Notes: generated from the letters alone by a model not told the origin. A DNA stretch of 12,726 nucleotides from Pedobacter sp. (GCA_028287885.1 JAQBOT010000122.1:1-12726), one strand, 5' to 3'; counted from the stretch's first letter, positions 1-6,828 are shown. Translations and numbers: made by a program.

Positions 1-323
1 TGATTGTTGCCCTTGGTTTTGTTGTAGTTACATTAGTTGCAACCCACTACTTGGGACCAAGCCGGAAAACTTCGGATAAACTATCCACTTTCGAGGCAGG
101 TATAAAGTCCGTTGGTAATGCTCGTCAGCAATTTTCAATAAAATACTTTCTCGTAGCCATTCTCTTTGTGCTTTTTGACGTAGAGGTTATATTTATGTAT
201 CCCTGGGCAGTTAACTTCCGTGAATTGGGCTGGACGGGTATCATTGAGATGTTTATCTTTATGGGTACCTTGTTATTGGGTTTCATCTATGTGTTAAAAA
301 AGAAAGCCCTCGACTGGGACTAA
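1..323 (+). CDS. nuoA: NADH-quinone oxidoreductase subunit A, 5'-truncated by window edge
   Basis: Small membrane subunit of complex I that sits at the junction of the membrane arm and the quinone module. The reading frame is open from base 3 to the TAA at 321-323 and shows 106 residues. The family is usually about 120 residues, so only the first part of transmembrane helix 1 is missing. Three hydrophobic segments are visible: the remains of TM1 at the edge, TM2 around FLVAILFVLFDVEVIFMYPW with the conserved acidic residues and PWA, and TM3 starting at IIEMFIFMG. The loop carries the FEAG and AR-x-FS-x-KY positions typical of NuoA. A TTG at 51 lies inside TM1 of the conserved protein and is not the start; the true start lies outside the window. 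A 314-nt gap separates it from nuoB, unlike the tight packing downstream. Identification is firm. Confidence 0.95.
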   Translation, partial: IVALGFVVVTLVATHYLGPSRKTSDKLSTFEAGIKSVGNARQQFSIKYFLVAILFVLFDVEVIFMYPWAVNFRELGWTGIIEMFIFMGTLLLGFIYVLKKKALDWD

Positions 324-369
324 CTTTAGTAAGGTTTTAAGATGCTTTTATATAGACGATGTGTTGTCT

Positions 370-396
370 GTTACAAACGCGAAATCGCCTTGTAAC
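370..396. repeat. Inverted repeat / hairpin downstream of nuoA
   Basis: A perfect 7-bp inverted repeat, GTTACAA (370-376) and TTGTAAC (390-396), encloses a second inner stem GCG (379-381) / CGC (386-388) with an AAAT loop. As RNA this would be one hairpin with a small asymmetric internal loop. As DNA it is a candidate operator. It lies 46 nt after the nuoA stop and no U-tract follows, so it is not a classical intrinsic terminator. It could stabilise or process the nuoA 3' end. The function is inference. Confidence 0.5.
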
Positions 397-485
397 TTAG
401 GATAGTTATTAACCCGAGGGCCTTGTTCAATTGAAGAAGCTACCTACACGCTACACTTGGTCTTTTTGTAGATTGGCGATGGCTG

Positions 486-539
486 AATTAAGACTTAGAA
501 CGGTGCACCTTAAGTACTTATCTTATTAATTGCTTAATT
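486..539. repeat. Nested dyad: AATTAAG/CTTAATT around the palindrome GGTGCACC
   Basis: AATTAAG (486-492) and CTTAATT (533-539) are a perfect inverted repeat. Between them lies the 8-bp palindrome GGTGCACC (502-509), itself flanked by an imperfect ACTTA (493-497) / TAAGT (511-515) match. The outer repeat is AT-rich and could arise by chance; the GC-containing palindrome is less expected. It lies 30-80 nt upstream of the nuoB promoter candidate, a plausible place for a regulator site. No known regulator is assigned. Confidence 0.35.
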
Positions 540-568
540 TAGATTGGTTCTAAATGAATTCTGTAACA

Positions 569-597
569 TTTGATTGCTTTAAAATATTGTAAATTTG
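569..597 (+). promoter_or_regulatory. Candidate Bacteroidetes-type promoter for nuoB onward
   Basis: TTTG (569-572) is followed after 17 nt by TAAATTTG (590-597). This matches the known Bacteroidetes sigma-ABfr pattern of a -33 TTTG and a -7 TAnnTTTG. Initiation would fall near 602-605, giving a leader of about 35 nt before the nuoB ATG at 638. The position, at the end of the only long gap in the operon, supports a real promoter. The match is seen directly; activity is inference. Confidence 0.6.
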
Positions 598-600
598 GGA

Positions 601-621
601 TTCATTCTTTATAGGAATGAG
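601..621 (+). other. Hairpin at the predicted 5' end of the nuoB transcript
   Basis: CATTC (603-607) pairs with GAATG (615-619) around a 7-nt loop. The stem extends by T602-A620 and a T601/G621 wobble. If transcription starts near 602-605, the stem lies at or very near the 5' end, where such structures often slow RNA decay. The stem is AT-rich and only moderately stable, and the function is inference. Confidence 0.35.
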
Positions 622-637
622 CTTTTTGTAGTTTCTC

Positions 638-1180
638 ATGAGTGATATCAAGATAGTAGACGCCCCAGCGGGCATTGAAGGGTCTGGCTTTTTTGCCACC
701 TCTTTTGATAAAGTGATTGGATTGGCCCGTTCACATTCGTTATGGCCATTGCCATTTGCAACGTCATGTTGTGGAATTGAATTCATGGCCACCATGGGTT
801 CTCATTACGATTTTGGACGTTTCGGTTCTGAGCGATTGAGTTTTTCTCCACGGCAGGCTGACTTGCTTATGGTTATGGGCACAATTGCAAAGAAGATGAG
901 CCCGGTATTGAAGCAAGTATACTTACAAATGGCTGAACCTCGTTGGGTTATGGCTGTTGGTGCCTGTGCATCAAGTGGTGGTATTTTCGATACCTACTCT
1001 GTTCTTCAGGGTATAGACGAGATTATTCCTGTTGATGTATACGTACCTGGCTGTCCACCGCGGCCTGAGGCCATTTTAGATGGCTTTGGAAAGATTCAGG
1101 AACTTGTAAGAAACGAGTCTGGAAGAAGAAGACACTCTCCTGAATACAAAGATATGTTGGCTTCATACGGAATATTATAA
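638..1180 (+). CDS. nuoB: NADH-quinone oxidoreductase subunit B (cluster N2 protein)
   Basis: NuoB carries the terminal [4Fe-4S] cluster N2, which passes electrons to the quinone in the connecting module of complex I. The protein has 180 residues, normal for the family. The N2 ligands are visible: the tandem C44-C45 in [10 protein letters not shown]110 in [10 protein letters not shown] and C139 in VPGCPPRPE. Their spacings (65 and 29 residues) match those of the E. coli protein. An in-frame TAG at 629-631 leaves ATG 638 as the first possible start. No Shine-Dalgarno lies at a useful distance; AGGA at 613-616 is too far upstream and falls inside a hairpin. The TAA stop shares one base with the nuoC ATG (TAATG), suggesting translational coupling. 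A Bacteroidetes-like promoter lies about 40 nt upstream. The identification is certain. Confidence 0.98.
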   Translation: MSDIKIVDAPAGIEGSGFFATSFDKVIGLARSHSLWPLPFATSCCGIEFMATMGSHYDFGRFGSERLSFSPRQADLLMVMGTIAKKMSPVLKQVYLQMAEPRWVMAVGACASSGGIFDTYSVLQGIDEIIPVDVYVPGCPPRPEAILDGFGKIQELVRNESGRRRHSPEYKDMLASYGIL

Positions 1181-1680
1181 TGGTTGAAGAGACAAATCAT
1201 GACTTAGTAACGCTACTTAGTGAGCGCTTCGGGGAAAAAATTAAGGGTGTTAATGAGCCTTATGGCCTGCTGACTTTTGAGACTACTAAGGACGTTATCA
1301 TTGATGTTTTACGCTTTCTTAAGGAAGACGCGAATGCAGCCTTTAATTACCTCACTGATTTAACAGCAGTCCACTACCCAGAGAAAGCGGCCATAGCGGT
1401 TGTTTATCACCTTTACAATATGGTCGGAAAAATCCGCATTCGTGTTAAGGTATTTCTGCATGAGAATCACCCCGATATACCGACAGCAACGGTACTATGG
1501 AACGGTGCAAACTGGATGGAGCGTGAAACTTACGATCTATTCGGGGTGAAATTCGAAGGGCATCCGGATCTTAGAAGGATCTTAAACATGGACGAACTTA
1601 ATGTGCATCCGATGTTAAAGCAATATCCTTTGGAAGATCCAAACAGAGTTGATAAAAAAGATGAATACTTTGGTAGATAA
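1180..1680 (+). CDS. nuoC: NADH-quinone oxidoreductase subunit C (30 kDa)
   Basis: Structural subunit of the hydrophilic arm, packed against NuoD and supporting the NuoB/NuoI region; it binds no cofactor. It has 166 residues. The family signature ERETYDLFG is at residues 114-122, followed by the conserved block with GHPDLRRIL and HPMLKQYPLE (residues 127-152). It is a stand-alone protein, unlike the fused NuoCD of E. coli. ATG 1180 overlaps the nuoB stop by one base. Its 3' end lies next to nuoD; if nuoD began at the upstream ATG 1661, the two genes would overlap by 20 nt. The family call is firm. Confidence 0.97.
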   Translation: MVEETNHDLVTLLSERFGEKIKGVNEPYGLLTFETTKDVIIDVLRFLKEDANAAFNYLTDLTAVHYPEKAAIAVVYHLYNMVGKIRIRVKVFLHENHPDIPTATVLWNGANWMERETYDLFGVKFEGHPDLRRILNMDELNVHPMLKQYPLEDPNRVDKKDEYFGR

Positions 1681-1684
1681 GATA

Positions 1685-2899
1685 ATGAACAACAATATAC
1701 CAGTATACACAGACAATGATCCTCAGGAGGAATTGGTGACCCTAAATTTAGGACCCACCCATCCTGCTACGCACGGTGTATTTCAGAATGTTCTTCAAAT
1801 GGACGGCGAGCGCATCGTAAGTGGAGTTTCTACCATCGGGTATATCCATCGTGCTTTCGAAAAGATCGCTGAGCATAGACCATTTTATCAAATTACGCCA
1901 CTTACTGACCGGTTGAACTACTGCTCATCGCCAATCAACAATATGGGTTGGCACATGACGGTAGAAAAACTGTTGAATATACAAATGCCAAAGCGTGTTG
2001 ATTACCTGCGGGTGATTGTTATGGAACTGGCACGAATCTCTGATCACATTATTTGTAATACGATTATTGCTCAGGATACGGGTGCCACAACAACTTTCTT
2101 GTATTTGTTCCAGTTCAGGGAACATATTTATGAAATCTACGAAGAGGTGTGCGGCGCGCGTTTAACAACAAACATTGGTCGTATTGGTGGTTTTGAGAGA
2201 GATTTCAACGAAATCGCCTTTGCGAAAATAAATAAGTTCTTGAAAGAGTTTCCTGTGGCATTAAGGGAATTTGAGAGCCTGCTTAACCGAAATAGGATAT
2301 TTATAGACCGAACTGCTGGTGTTGCTTGTGTTACAGCGGAAACTGCGTTGGATTATAGCTGGAGCGGCCCGCTTTTAAGGGCGACGGGTGTTGATTACGA
2401 CGTTCGCGTTAGTGATCCTTATTCTTCTTATCAGGATTTCGATTTTGATGTACCTGTAGGCACAAGTGGAGATATTTACGACCGTTATCTGGTTCGTAAC
2501 GAAGAAATGTGGCAGAGTGTTCGATTGATCGAGCAAGCTATGGAGAAGTTAAAGAATGAACCTCCTCATATCTTCCATGCCGATGTTCCGGATTTCTATC
2601 TTCCACCAAAAGAACAGGTTTATAACAATATGGAGGCTTTGATCTACCATTTTAAGATTGTAATGGGTGAAATCGATGCACCTAAAGCAGAGGTTTATCA
2701 TGCTGTTGAAGGTGGAAACGGTGAGTTGGGCTTTTACCTGATCAACGATGGAGGCCGGACACCATATCGCCTGCATTTCAGAAGACCAAGTTTTATAAAT
2801 TATCAAATGTATGCACCAATGAGTAAAGGTATGCTGTTGTCAGATGCCATTATCAACATGAGTAGCATGAATATAATTGCTGGAGAATTAGATGCTTAA
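1685..2899 (+). CDS. nuoD: NADH-quinone oxidoreductase subunit D (49 kDa)
   Basis: NuoD, with NuoB, lines the quinone-binding cavity; the family descends from the large subunit of [NiFe] hydrogenases but has lost the metal ligands. The start at 1685 gives 404 residues, within the usual 390-420. Recognisable blocks are LNLGPTHPATHGVF near the N-terminus, GYIHRAFEKIAEHR (the 49-kDa signature region), RIGGFERDF, and a C-terminal end INMSSMNIIAGELDA that matches the conserved D-PVxGE-type tail. I prefer ATG 1685, four bases after the nuoC stop. ATG 1661 in the same frame would add eight residues and overlap nuoC, and neither start has a clear Shine-Dalgarno. The stop at 2897-2899 overlaps the start of nuoE by 8 nt. 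Function is certain; the start is about 70% sure. Confidence 0.95.
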   Translation: MNNNIPVYTDNDPQEELVTLNLGPTHPATHGVFQNVLQMDGERIVSGVSTIGYIHRAFEKIAEHRPFYQITPLTDRLNYCSSPINNMGWHMTVEKLLNIQMPKRVDYLRVIVMELARISDHIICNTIIAQDTGATTTFLYLFQFREHIYEIYEEVCGARLTTNIGRIGGFERDFNEIAFAKINKFLKEFPVALREFESLLNRNRIFIDRTAGVACVTAETALDYSWSGPLLRATGVDYDVRVSDPYSSYQDFDFDVPVGTSGDIYDRYLVRNEEMWQSVRLIEQAMEKLKNEPPHIFHADVPDFYLPPKEQVYNNMEALIYHFKIVMGEIDAPKAEVYHAVEGGNGELGFYLINDGGRTPYRLHFRRPSFINYQMYAPMSKGMLLSDAIINMSSMNIIAGELDA

Positions 2900-3404
2900 A
2901 GTAGAAGAACAAGAACCTGTTGCATTTTCATTATCTTTAATAGAGAAGTTCAATGAAATAGTAGGCAGATATCCGGAAGGAAAGCAGAAGTCTGCCTTGC
3001 TTCCAATCCTGCATGAAGTACAAGCTGAGCAAGGGTGGCTAAGTGTACCGGCAATGGACAAAGTTGCTGTGTATCTAGGCTTGGAGAGTATCGAGGTTTA
3101 TGAAGTTGCTTCCTTTTACAGCATGTATTTTCTAAGACCTCAGGGCAAATATGTATTGGAAGTATGTCGTACCGGGCCTTGTTGCCTGGTAGGTGCAGAA
3201 AAGATTCTGAAACATATTGAAAATACCTTAGGCGTTAAAGAGAAGGAAGTTACCCCAGATGGCTTGTTTAGCTGGAGAGGTGTGGAGTGCCTTGCTGCCT
3301 GCGGATTTGGTCCTGTTTTGCAGATTGGTCCTGAATACACCTTTTATGAAAATCTTGATGAGCAAAAGGTTGATCAATTAATCCAAGACTTACGAAATAA
3401 ATAA
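2892..3404 (+). CDS. nuoE: NADH-quinone oxidoreductase subunit E (24 kDa, cluster N1a)
   Basis: Thioredoxin-like [2Fe-2S] protein of the NADH-oxidising module, partner of NuoF. It has 170 residues. The N1a ligands are C92-x4-C97 in VCRTGPCC and C133-x3-C137 in VECLAACGFGP, the standard arrangement. An extra cysteine, C98, follows C97. The N-terminal half is the helical bundle with a stretch starting LPILHEVQAEQGWL, typical of the family. ATG 2892 overlaps the nuoD stop by 8 nt, and its TAA shares one base with the nuoF ATG. Some Bacteroidota lack NuoEFG altogether; this operon keeps all three, so NADH should be the direct electron donor. That last step is inference from family knowledge. Confidence 0.97.
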   Translation: MLKVEEQEPVAFSLSLIEKFNEIVGRYPEGKQKSALLPILHEVQAEQGWLSVPAMDKVAVYLGLESIEVYEVASFYSMYFLRPQGKYVLEVCRTGPCCLVGAEKILKHIENTLGVKEKEVTPDGLFSWRGVECLAACGFGPVLQIGPEYTFYENLDEQKVDQLIQDLRNK

Positions 3405-4762
3405 TGGGTCGTAAACTATTATTAGAACATATAAACGTACCTGGCATCAATACTTATGATGTCTACCGCCAAAAAGGTGGGTACCGTGCTGTGGAGAAGG
3501 CTTTGAAAATGACTCCCGATGAAGTTGTGGAGGAAGTTAAGCTATCTGGATTACGCGGTCGTGGTGGTGCAGGTTTTCCTACGGGAATGAAGTGGAGCTT
3601 TTTGGCAAAGCCGGAAGGTGTTCCTCGCTATTTGGTATGCAACGCTGACGAATCGGAACCGGGCACTTTCAAAGACAGGTATTTGATGACTCATATTCCT
3701 CATGCGTTAATTGAAGGGATGATCGTTTCCAGTTTCGCGCTGGGTGCAAAAACCTCGTATATCTATGTTCGTGGTGAAATGATGCCACAAATCAGGATTC
3801 TTGAGCGTGCAATAGCAGAAGCGAAGAATGCAGGTTTCTTAGGTAAAAATATTTTAGGCAGTGGGTACGATCTGGAGCTGTATGTACAACCAGGTGGTGG
3901 TGCATATATCTGCGGTGAAGAAACTGCGCTGCTGGAATCATTAGAGGGTAAGCGTGGTAATCCACGCATAAAACCACCTTTTCCGGCGATTGCAGGATTA
4001 TATGGCAGGCCAACGGTAGTTAACAATGTTGAATCCATTGCCGCTACTGTTCCGATCATAAATGACGGTGGAGAAGAGTATTCAAAGATTGGTATCGGCA
4101 GGAGTACAGGTACCAAGCTGATCTCGGCTTCTGGAAACCTGGTTAAGCCTGGTGTTTATGAAATTGAACTTGGACTTTCGGTTGAGGAGTTTCTTTATTC
4201 TGATGAATATTGCGGAGGCATCGCCAATGGCAAAAGGCTTAAGGCAACAGTTGCGGGAGGTTCTTCCGTACCAATTTTGCCAGCAAACCTGACATTAAAG
4301 TATGCCAATGGTGAACCGCGGTTAATGAGTTATGAATCCCTCTCTGAAGGTGGATTTGCAACAGGTACCATGATGGGTTCCGGAGGATTTATCGCCTTCG
4401 ATGAAGATCAGTGTATTGTACGGAACACCTGGAACTTTGCCCGCTTTTACGCTCACGAGAGTTGCGGCCAATGTTCTCCATGCCGTGAAGGAACAGGCTG
4501 GATGGAAAAAGTGCTTCATAGACTTGAACATGGACAGGGAAAGTTAAGCGATATCGACCTGTTGGTTGATGTTTCTAAGAAAATAGAAGGAAATACAATT
4601 TGTCCGCTTGGGGATGCAGCAGCATGGCCCGTGGCAAGTGCGATTAGACATTTTAGAGACGAATTTGAATGGCACGTAAAAGAGCCGGTTAAAAGTCTCC
4701 AAATGAACTACGGAATAGCAAGTTATGCAGTTCCAATTGCTAAAGCGGAAGTTACGATATAA
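3404..4762 (+). CDS. nuoF: NADH-quinone oxidoreductase subunit F (51 kDa; NADH, FMN, cluster N3)
   Basis: NuoF oxidises NADH, holds FMN and passes electrons to [4Fe-4S] cluster N3. It has 452 residues, close to the usual 420-460. The glycine-rich nucleotide-binding segment GLRGRGGAGFPTG is at residues 49-61, the FMN-contacting NADESEPGTFKDR at 80-92, and GAYICGEETALLESLEG at 166-182. The N3 ligands are C354, C357 and C360 in ESCGQCSPCREGT, with C400 in GNTICPLGDAAAWP. ATG 3404 shares its A with the nuoE stop (TAATG), and the two products are physical partners, so coupling fits. The ending is an ordinary short tail about 50 residues after the last cysteine. The identification is certain. Confidence 0.98.
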   Translation: MGRKLLLEHINVPGINTYDVYRQKGGYRAVEKALKMTPDEVVEEVKLSGLRGRGGAGFPTGMKWSFLAKPEGVPRYLVCNADESEPGTFKDRYLMTHIPHALIEGMIVSSFALGAKTSYIYVRGEMMPQIRILERAIAEAKNAGFLGKNILGSGYDLELYVQPGGGAYICGEETALLESLEGKRGNPRIKPPFPAIAGLYGRPTVVNNVESIAATVPIINDGGEEYSKIGIGRSTGTKLISASGNLVKPGVYEIELGLSVEEFLYSDEYCGGIANGKRLKATVAGGSSVPILPANLTLKYANGEPRLMSYESLSEGGFATGTMMGSGGFIAFDEDQCIVRNTWNFARFYAHESCGQCSPCREGTGWMEKVLHRLEHGQGKLSDIDLLVDVSKKIEGNTICPLGDAAAWPVASAIRHFRDEFEWHVKEPVKSLQMNYGIASYAVPIAKAEVTI

Positions 4763-4770
4763 TAACGTTA

Positions 4771-4775
4771 AAGGA
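4771..4775 (+). promoter_or_regulatory. Possible ribosome binding site of nuoG
   Basis: AAGGA ends 11 nt before ATG 4787 in the 24-nt gap after nuoF. The gap also contains the palindrome TAACGTTA (4763-4770), directly after the nuoF stop. The spacing is a little long and Bacteroidota depend only weakly on Shine-Dalgarno pairing, so the site is tentative. Confidence 0.4.
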
Positions 4776-4786
4776 TATCATCAACA

Positions 4787-5791
4787 ATGAGTGATAAAGT
4801 TAAGGTAACCATAGACGGGATAACTGTTGAAGTTGAACCCGGAACATCTATACTAAATGCTGCCAGACAAATTGGAGGTGATATTGTTCCGCCTGCAATG
4901 TGCTATTATTCTAAACTGCAAGGTAGTGGCGGTAAATGCCGGACCTGTATAGTTAAGGTAAGCAAGGGTTCTGAAAAGGACCCAAGACCAATGCCTAAGT
5001 TGGTTGCATCTTGCCGTACGACCGTTATGGATGGTATGGAAGTGCAAAACATAACGTCTCCGGAGGTTATGGAAGCACGCAGCGGGGTAGTAGAAATGTT
5101 GTTGATCAACCACCCGCTGGATTGTCCAGTTTGCGACCAGGCCGGGGAGTGTGATCTTCAAAACTTAGGTTATGAACACGGATTACAAAAAACAAGATAT
5201 GAGTTTGAGCGTCGTACTTTTGAACGCATAGACATAGGCGATAAGATCCAGTTACACATGAACCGGTGCATTCTGTGCTATCGTTGTGTGTTTACTGCGG
5301 ATCAGATCACAAACAAACGGGTACATGGTATTTTAAACCGTGGTGATCACTCCGAAATTTCTACCTACATCCAAACTGCAGTTGATAATGAGTTCTCTGG
5401 AAATGTTATTGACGTATGTCCTGTAGGTGCATTAACAGACAAAACATTTCGTTTTAGAAACCGGGTATGGTTTACTAAGCCCGTTGATGCACACAGGGAT
5501 TGCCCGAGCTGCAGTGGTAAGGTGACCTTATGGTACAAAGGAGAGGATGTATTGCGTATTACGGCTCGCAAGGACGTTTATGGGGAAGTTGAATCGTTCA
5601 TCTGCAATACTTGTCGCTTCGAAAAGAAGAAGACTGCGGATTGGGTTTTAGAGCATCCAACACACATCAGCGATGCTTCTGTGATATCTTCCAACCATTA
5701 CGAAACATTCCAGCCATTGCCAGTGATTCAGGAGAACTTGCAATTACAGGCTGCGAATAAAGTAGAACTTGAAAAAACCAGTAAATTCTAA
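4787..5791 (+). CDS. nuoG: Short NADH-quinone oxidoreductase subunit G (clusters N1b, N4, N5), no molybdopterin domain
   Basis: Carries the Fe-S clusters linking NuoF/NuoE to NuoI. N1b [2Fe-2S] uses C39, C51, C54 and C76 in a ferredoxin-like domain (about residues 1-90). N5 uses H109-x3-C113-x2-C116-x5-C122. N4 uses C161, C164, C167 and C211. A short segment follows with C239-x2-C242 and C273-x2-C276, where Thermus-type proteins have N7 ligands. The protein stops at 334 residues, whereas typical NuoG has about 670-910 with a large molybdopterin-oxidoreductase-like domain; that domain is absent. The end looks natural, because the stop shares a base with the nuoH ATG (TAATG) and no remnant of the domain follows. 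I recall similar short forms annotated in other Bacteroidota as 2Fe-2S-binding proteins. Electron flow N3-N1b-N4-N5 to NuoI should be intact. Confidence 0.95.
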   Translation: MSDKVKVTIDGITVEVEPGTSILNAARQIGGDIVPPAMCYYSKLQGSGGKCRTCIVKVSKGSEKDPRPMPKLVASCRTTVMDGMEVQNITSPEVMEARSGVVEMLLINHPLDCPVCDQAGECDLQNLGYEHGLQKTRYEFERRTFERIDIGDKIQLHMNRCILCYRCVFTADQITNKRVHGILNRGDHSEISTYIQTAVDNEFSGNVIDVCPVGALTDKTFRFRNRVWFTKPVDAHRDCPSCSGKVTLWYKGEDVLRITARKDVYGEVESFICNTCRFEKKKTADWVLEHPTHISDASVISSNHYETFQPLPVIQENLQLQAANKVELEKTSKF

Positions 5792-6828
5792 TGGAGATAG
5801 CTTTTGTTATAGAAAAATTAATACTTGTAACTATCATCTTTGGTATTAGCCTGGTTATAGCCATGTATTCAACTTACGCCGAAAGGAAAGTTGCGGCGTT
5901 CTTACAAGATCGCCTCGGTCCAGATCGTGCTGGTCCATTTGGTATGTTCCAGCCACTTGCTGACGGTTTAAAGATGTTCATGAAGGAAGAAATTGTTCCG
6001 ACAGAATCGAATAAGTGGTTGTTTATGGTTGGGCCGGGTTTAGCAATGCTAACTGCCTGTATCGGTACTGCCGTTATCCCTTGGGGATCTGCAATACAGA
6101 TCGGAGATCACCTTGTGCAACTGCAGGTTACAGACATCAATGTTGGAATTCTATACATCTTTGGTGTTGTATCTTTAGGTGTATATGGGGTAATGATCGG
6201 CGGTTGGGCGTCAAATAATAAGTACTCGTTATTGAGTGCTATTAGAGCGGCCTCTCAGAATATCAGTTATGAGATTGCAATGGGACTTTCTATTATCGCT
6301 TTGCTGCTGGTTACCGGAACAATGAGCTTAAAAGAGGTTGTGGAACAACAGCATGGCTGGCACTGGAATGTGCTTTATCAGCCAATAGGCTTTATCTTGT
6401 TTATGGTGTGTGCGTTTGCCGAAACGAACAGAGCACCATTTGATTTACCGGAATGTGAAACCGAGTTAATCGGTGGTTACCACACGGAATATTCTTCCAT
6501 GAAGCTCGGCTTTTACTTGTTTGCAGAATACATAAACATGTTCGTTTCCTCGGCTGTAATGGCGGCCTTATATTTTGGAGGGTACAACTACCCTGGAATG
6601 GATTGGGTTCTGGCACATACAGGAACAACGATCGGCCCGCTGATTGGAACTCTGGTATTCTTCGGAAAGATCTTTGCATTTATCTTTTTCTTTATGTGGG
6701 TACGCTGGACAATCCCACGTTTCCGTTACGATCAGTTGATGCATTTAGGCTGGAAGATCTTAATTCCGATTGCTATAGTAAACGTTGTTGTCACAGGTCT
6801 TGTGATCGCAGTAATTGAAAAGTTTTAA
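5791..6828 (+). CDS. nuoH: NADH-quinone oxidoreductase subunit H (ND1)
   Basis: Membrane subunit at the heel of complex I; it forms the quinone entry tunnel and the first part of the proton-coupling axis. It has 345 residues with about eight hydrophobic helices. The ND1 signatures are present: ERKVAAFLQDRLGPDRAGPF at residues 31-50, followed by GMFQPLADGLKMFMKEEIVP, and the loop with ETNRAPFDLPECETELIGG at about 211-229 followed by YHTEYSSMKLGFYLFAEY. The acidic residues of that loop, which lie along the quinone cavity, are all retained. ATG 5791 shares its A with the nuoG stop. A short hairpin and a strong Shine-Dalgarno follow before nuoI. The identification is certain. Confidence 0.98.
   Translation: MEIAFVIEKLILVTIIFGISLVIAMYSTYAERKVAAFLQDRLGPDRAGPFGMFQPLADGLKMFMKEEIVPTESNKWLFMVGPGLAMLTACIGTAVIPWGSAIQIGDHLVQLQVTDINVGILYIFGVVSLGVYGVMIGGWASNNKYSLLSAIRAASQNISYEIAMGLSIIALLLVTGTMSLKEVVEQQHGWHWNVLYQPIGFILFMVCAFAETNRAPFDLPECETELIGGYHTEYSSMKLGFYLFAEYINMFVSSAVMAALYFGGYNYPGMDWVLAHTGTTIGPLIGTLVFFGKIFAFIFFFMWVRWTIPRFRYDQLMHLGWKILIPIAIVNVVVTGLVIAVIEKF

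Larger units (their letters stand above)
324..637. other. 314-nt intergenic region between nuoA and nuoB
   Basis: No convincing protein gene is seen on either strand. The longest open stretch on the + strand is about 39 codons (413-529), with no recognisable product and no good start. The region holds a compact hairpin (370-396), an 8-bp palindrome GGTGCACC (502-509) inside a wider 7-bp inverted repeat (486-539), a Bacteroidetes-like promoter (569-597) and a hairpin just after it (601-621). It is more AT-rich towards the 3' end. Every later junction in the operon is 71 nt or shorter, so this gap stands out. It is most simply a regulatory leader that lets nuoB-N be transcribed separately from nuoA. 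A small RNA or a decayed insertion cannot be excluded. Confidence 0.6.

Noticed and set aside
342..395. 17-codon ATG frame just after nuoA containing a C-x2-C
   Set aside because: Too short, no ribosome binding site, and its end lies in the 370-396 hairpin; nothing supports translation.
370..410. Intrinsic terminator after nuoA
   Set aside because: The hairpin is followed by TTAGGATAG and not a T-tract, so the classical signature is absent.
431..459. TTG-N18-TACACTTG as an additional promoter in the nuoA-nuoB gap
   Set aside because: One mismatch in the -7 box and a minimal -33; the 569-597 candidate is clearly better and closer to nuoB.
413..529. About 39 open codons in the nuoA-nuoB gap, including a 16-codon ATG frame at 479-529
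   Set aside because: No recognisable protein similarity, no ribosome binding site, and open stretches this short are expected by chance.
550..795. 81-codon open frame on the - strand across the nuoB start
   Set aside because: It lies opposite the conserved N-terminal half of nuoB and the promoter candidate; its sequence resembles no family and is explained as a shadow.
3763..4116. 117-codon open frame on the - strand inside nuoF
   Set aside because: Fully antisense to conserved NuoF sequence; proline/serine-rich composition typical of a complementary frame, with no domain.
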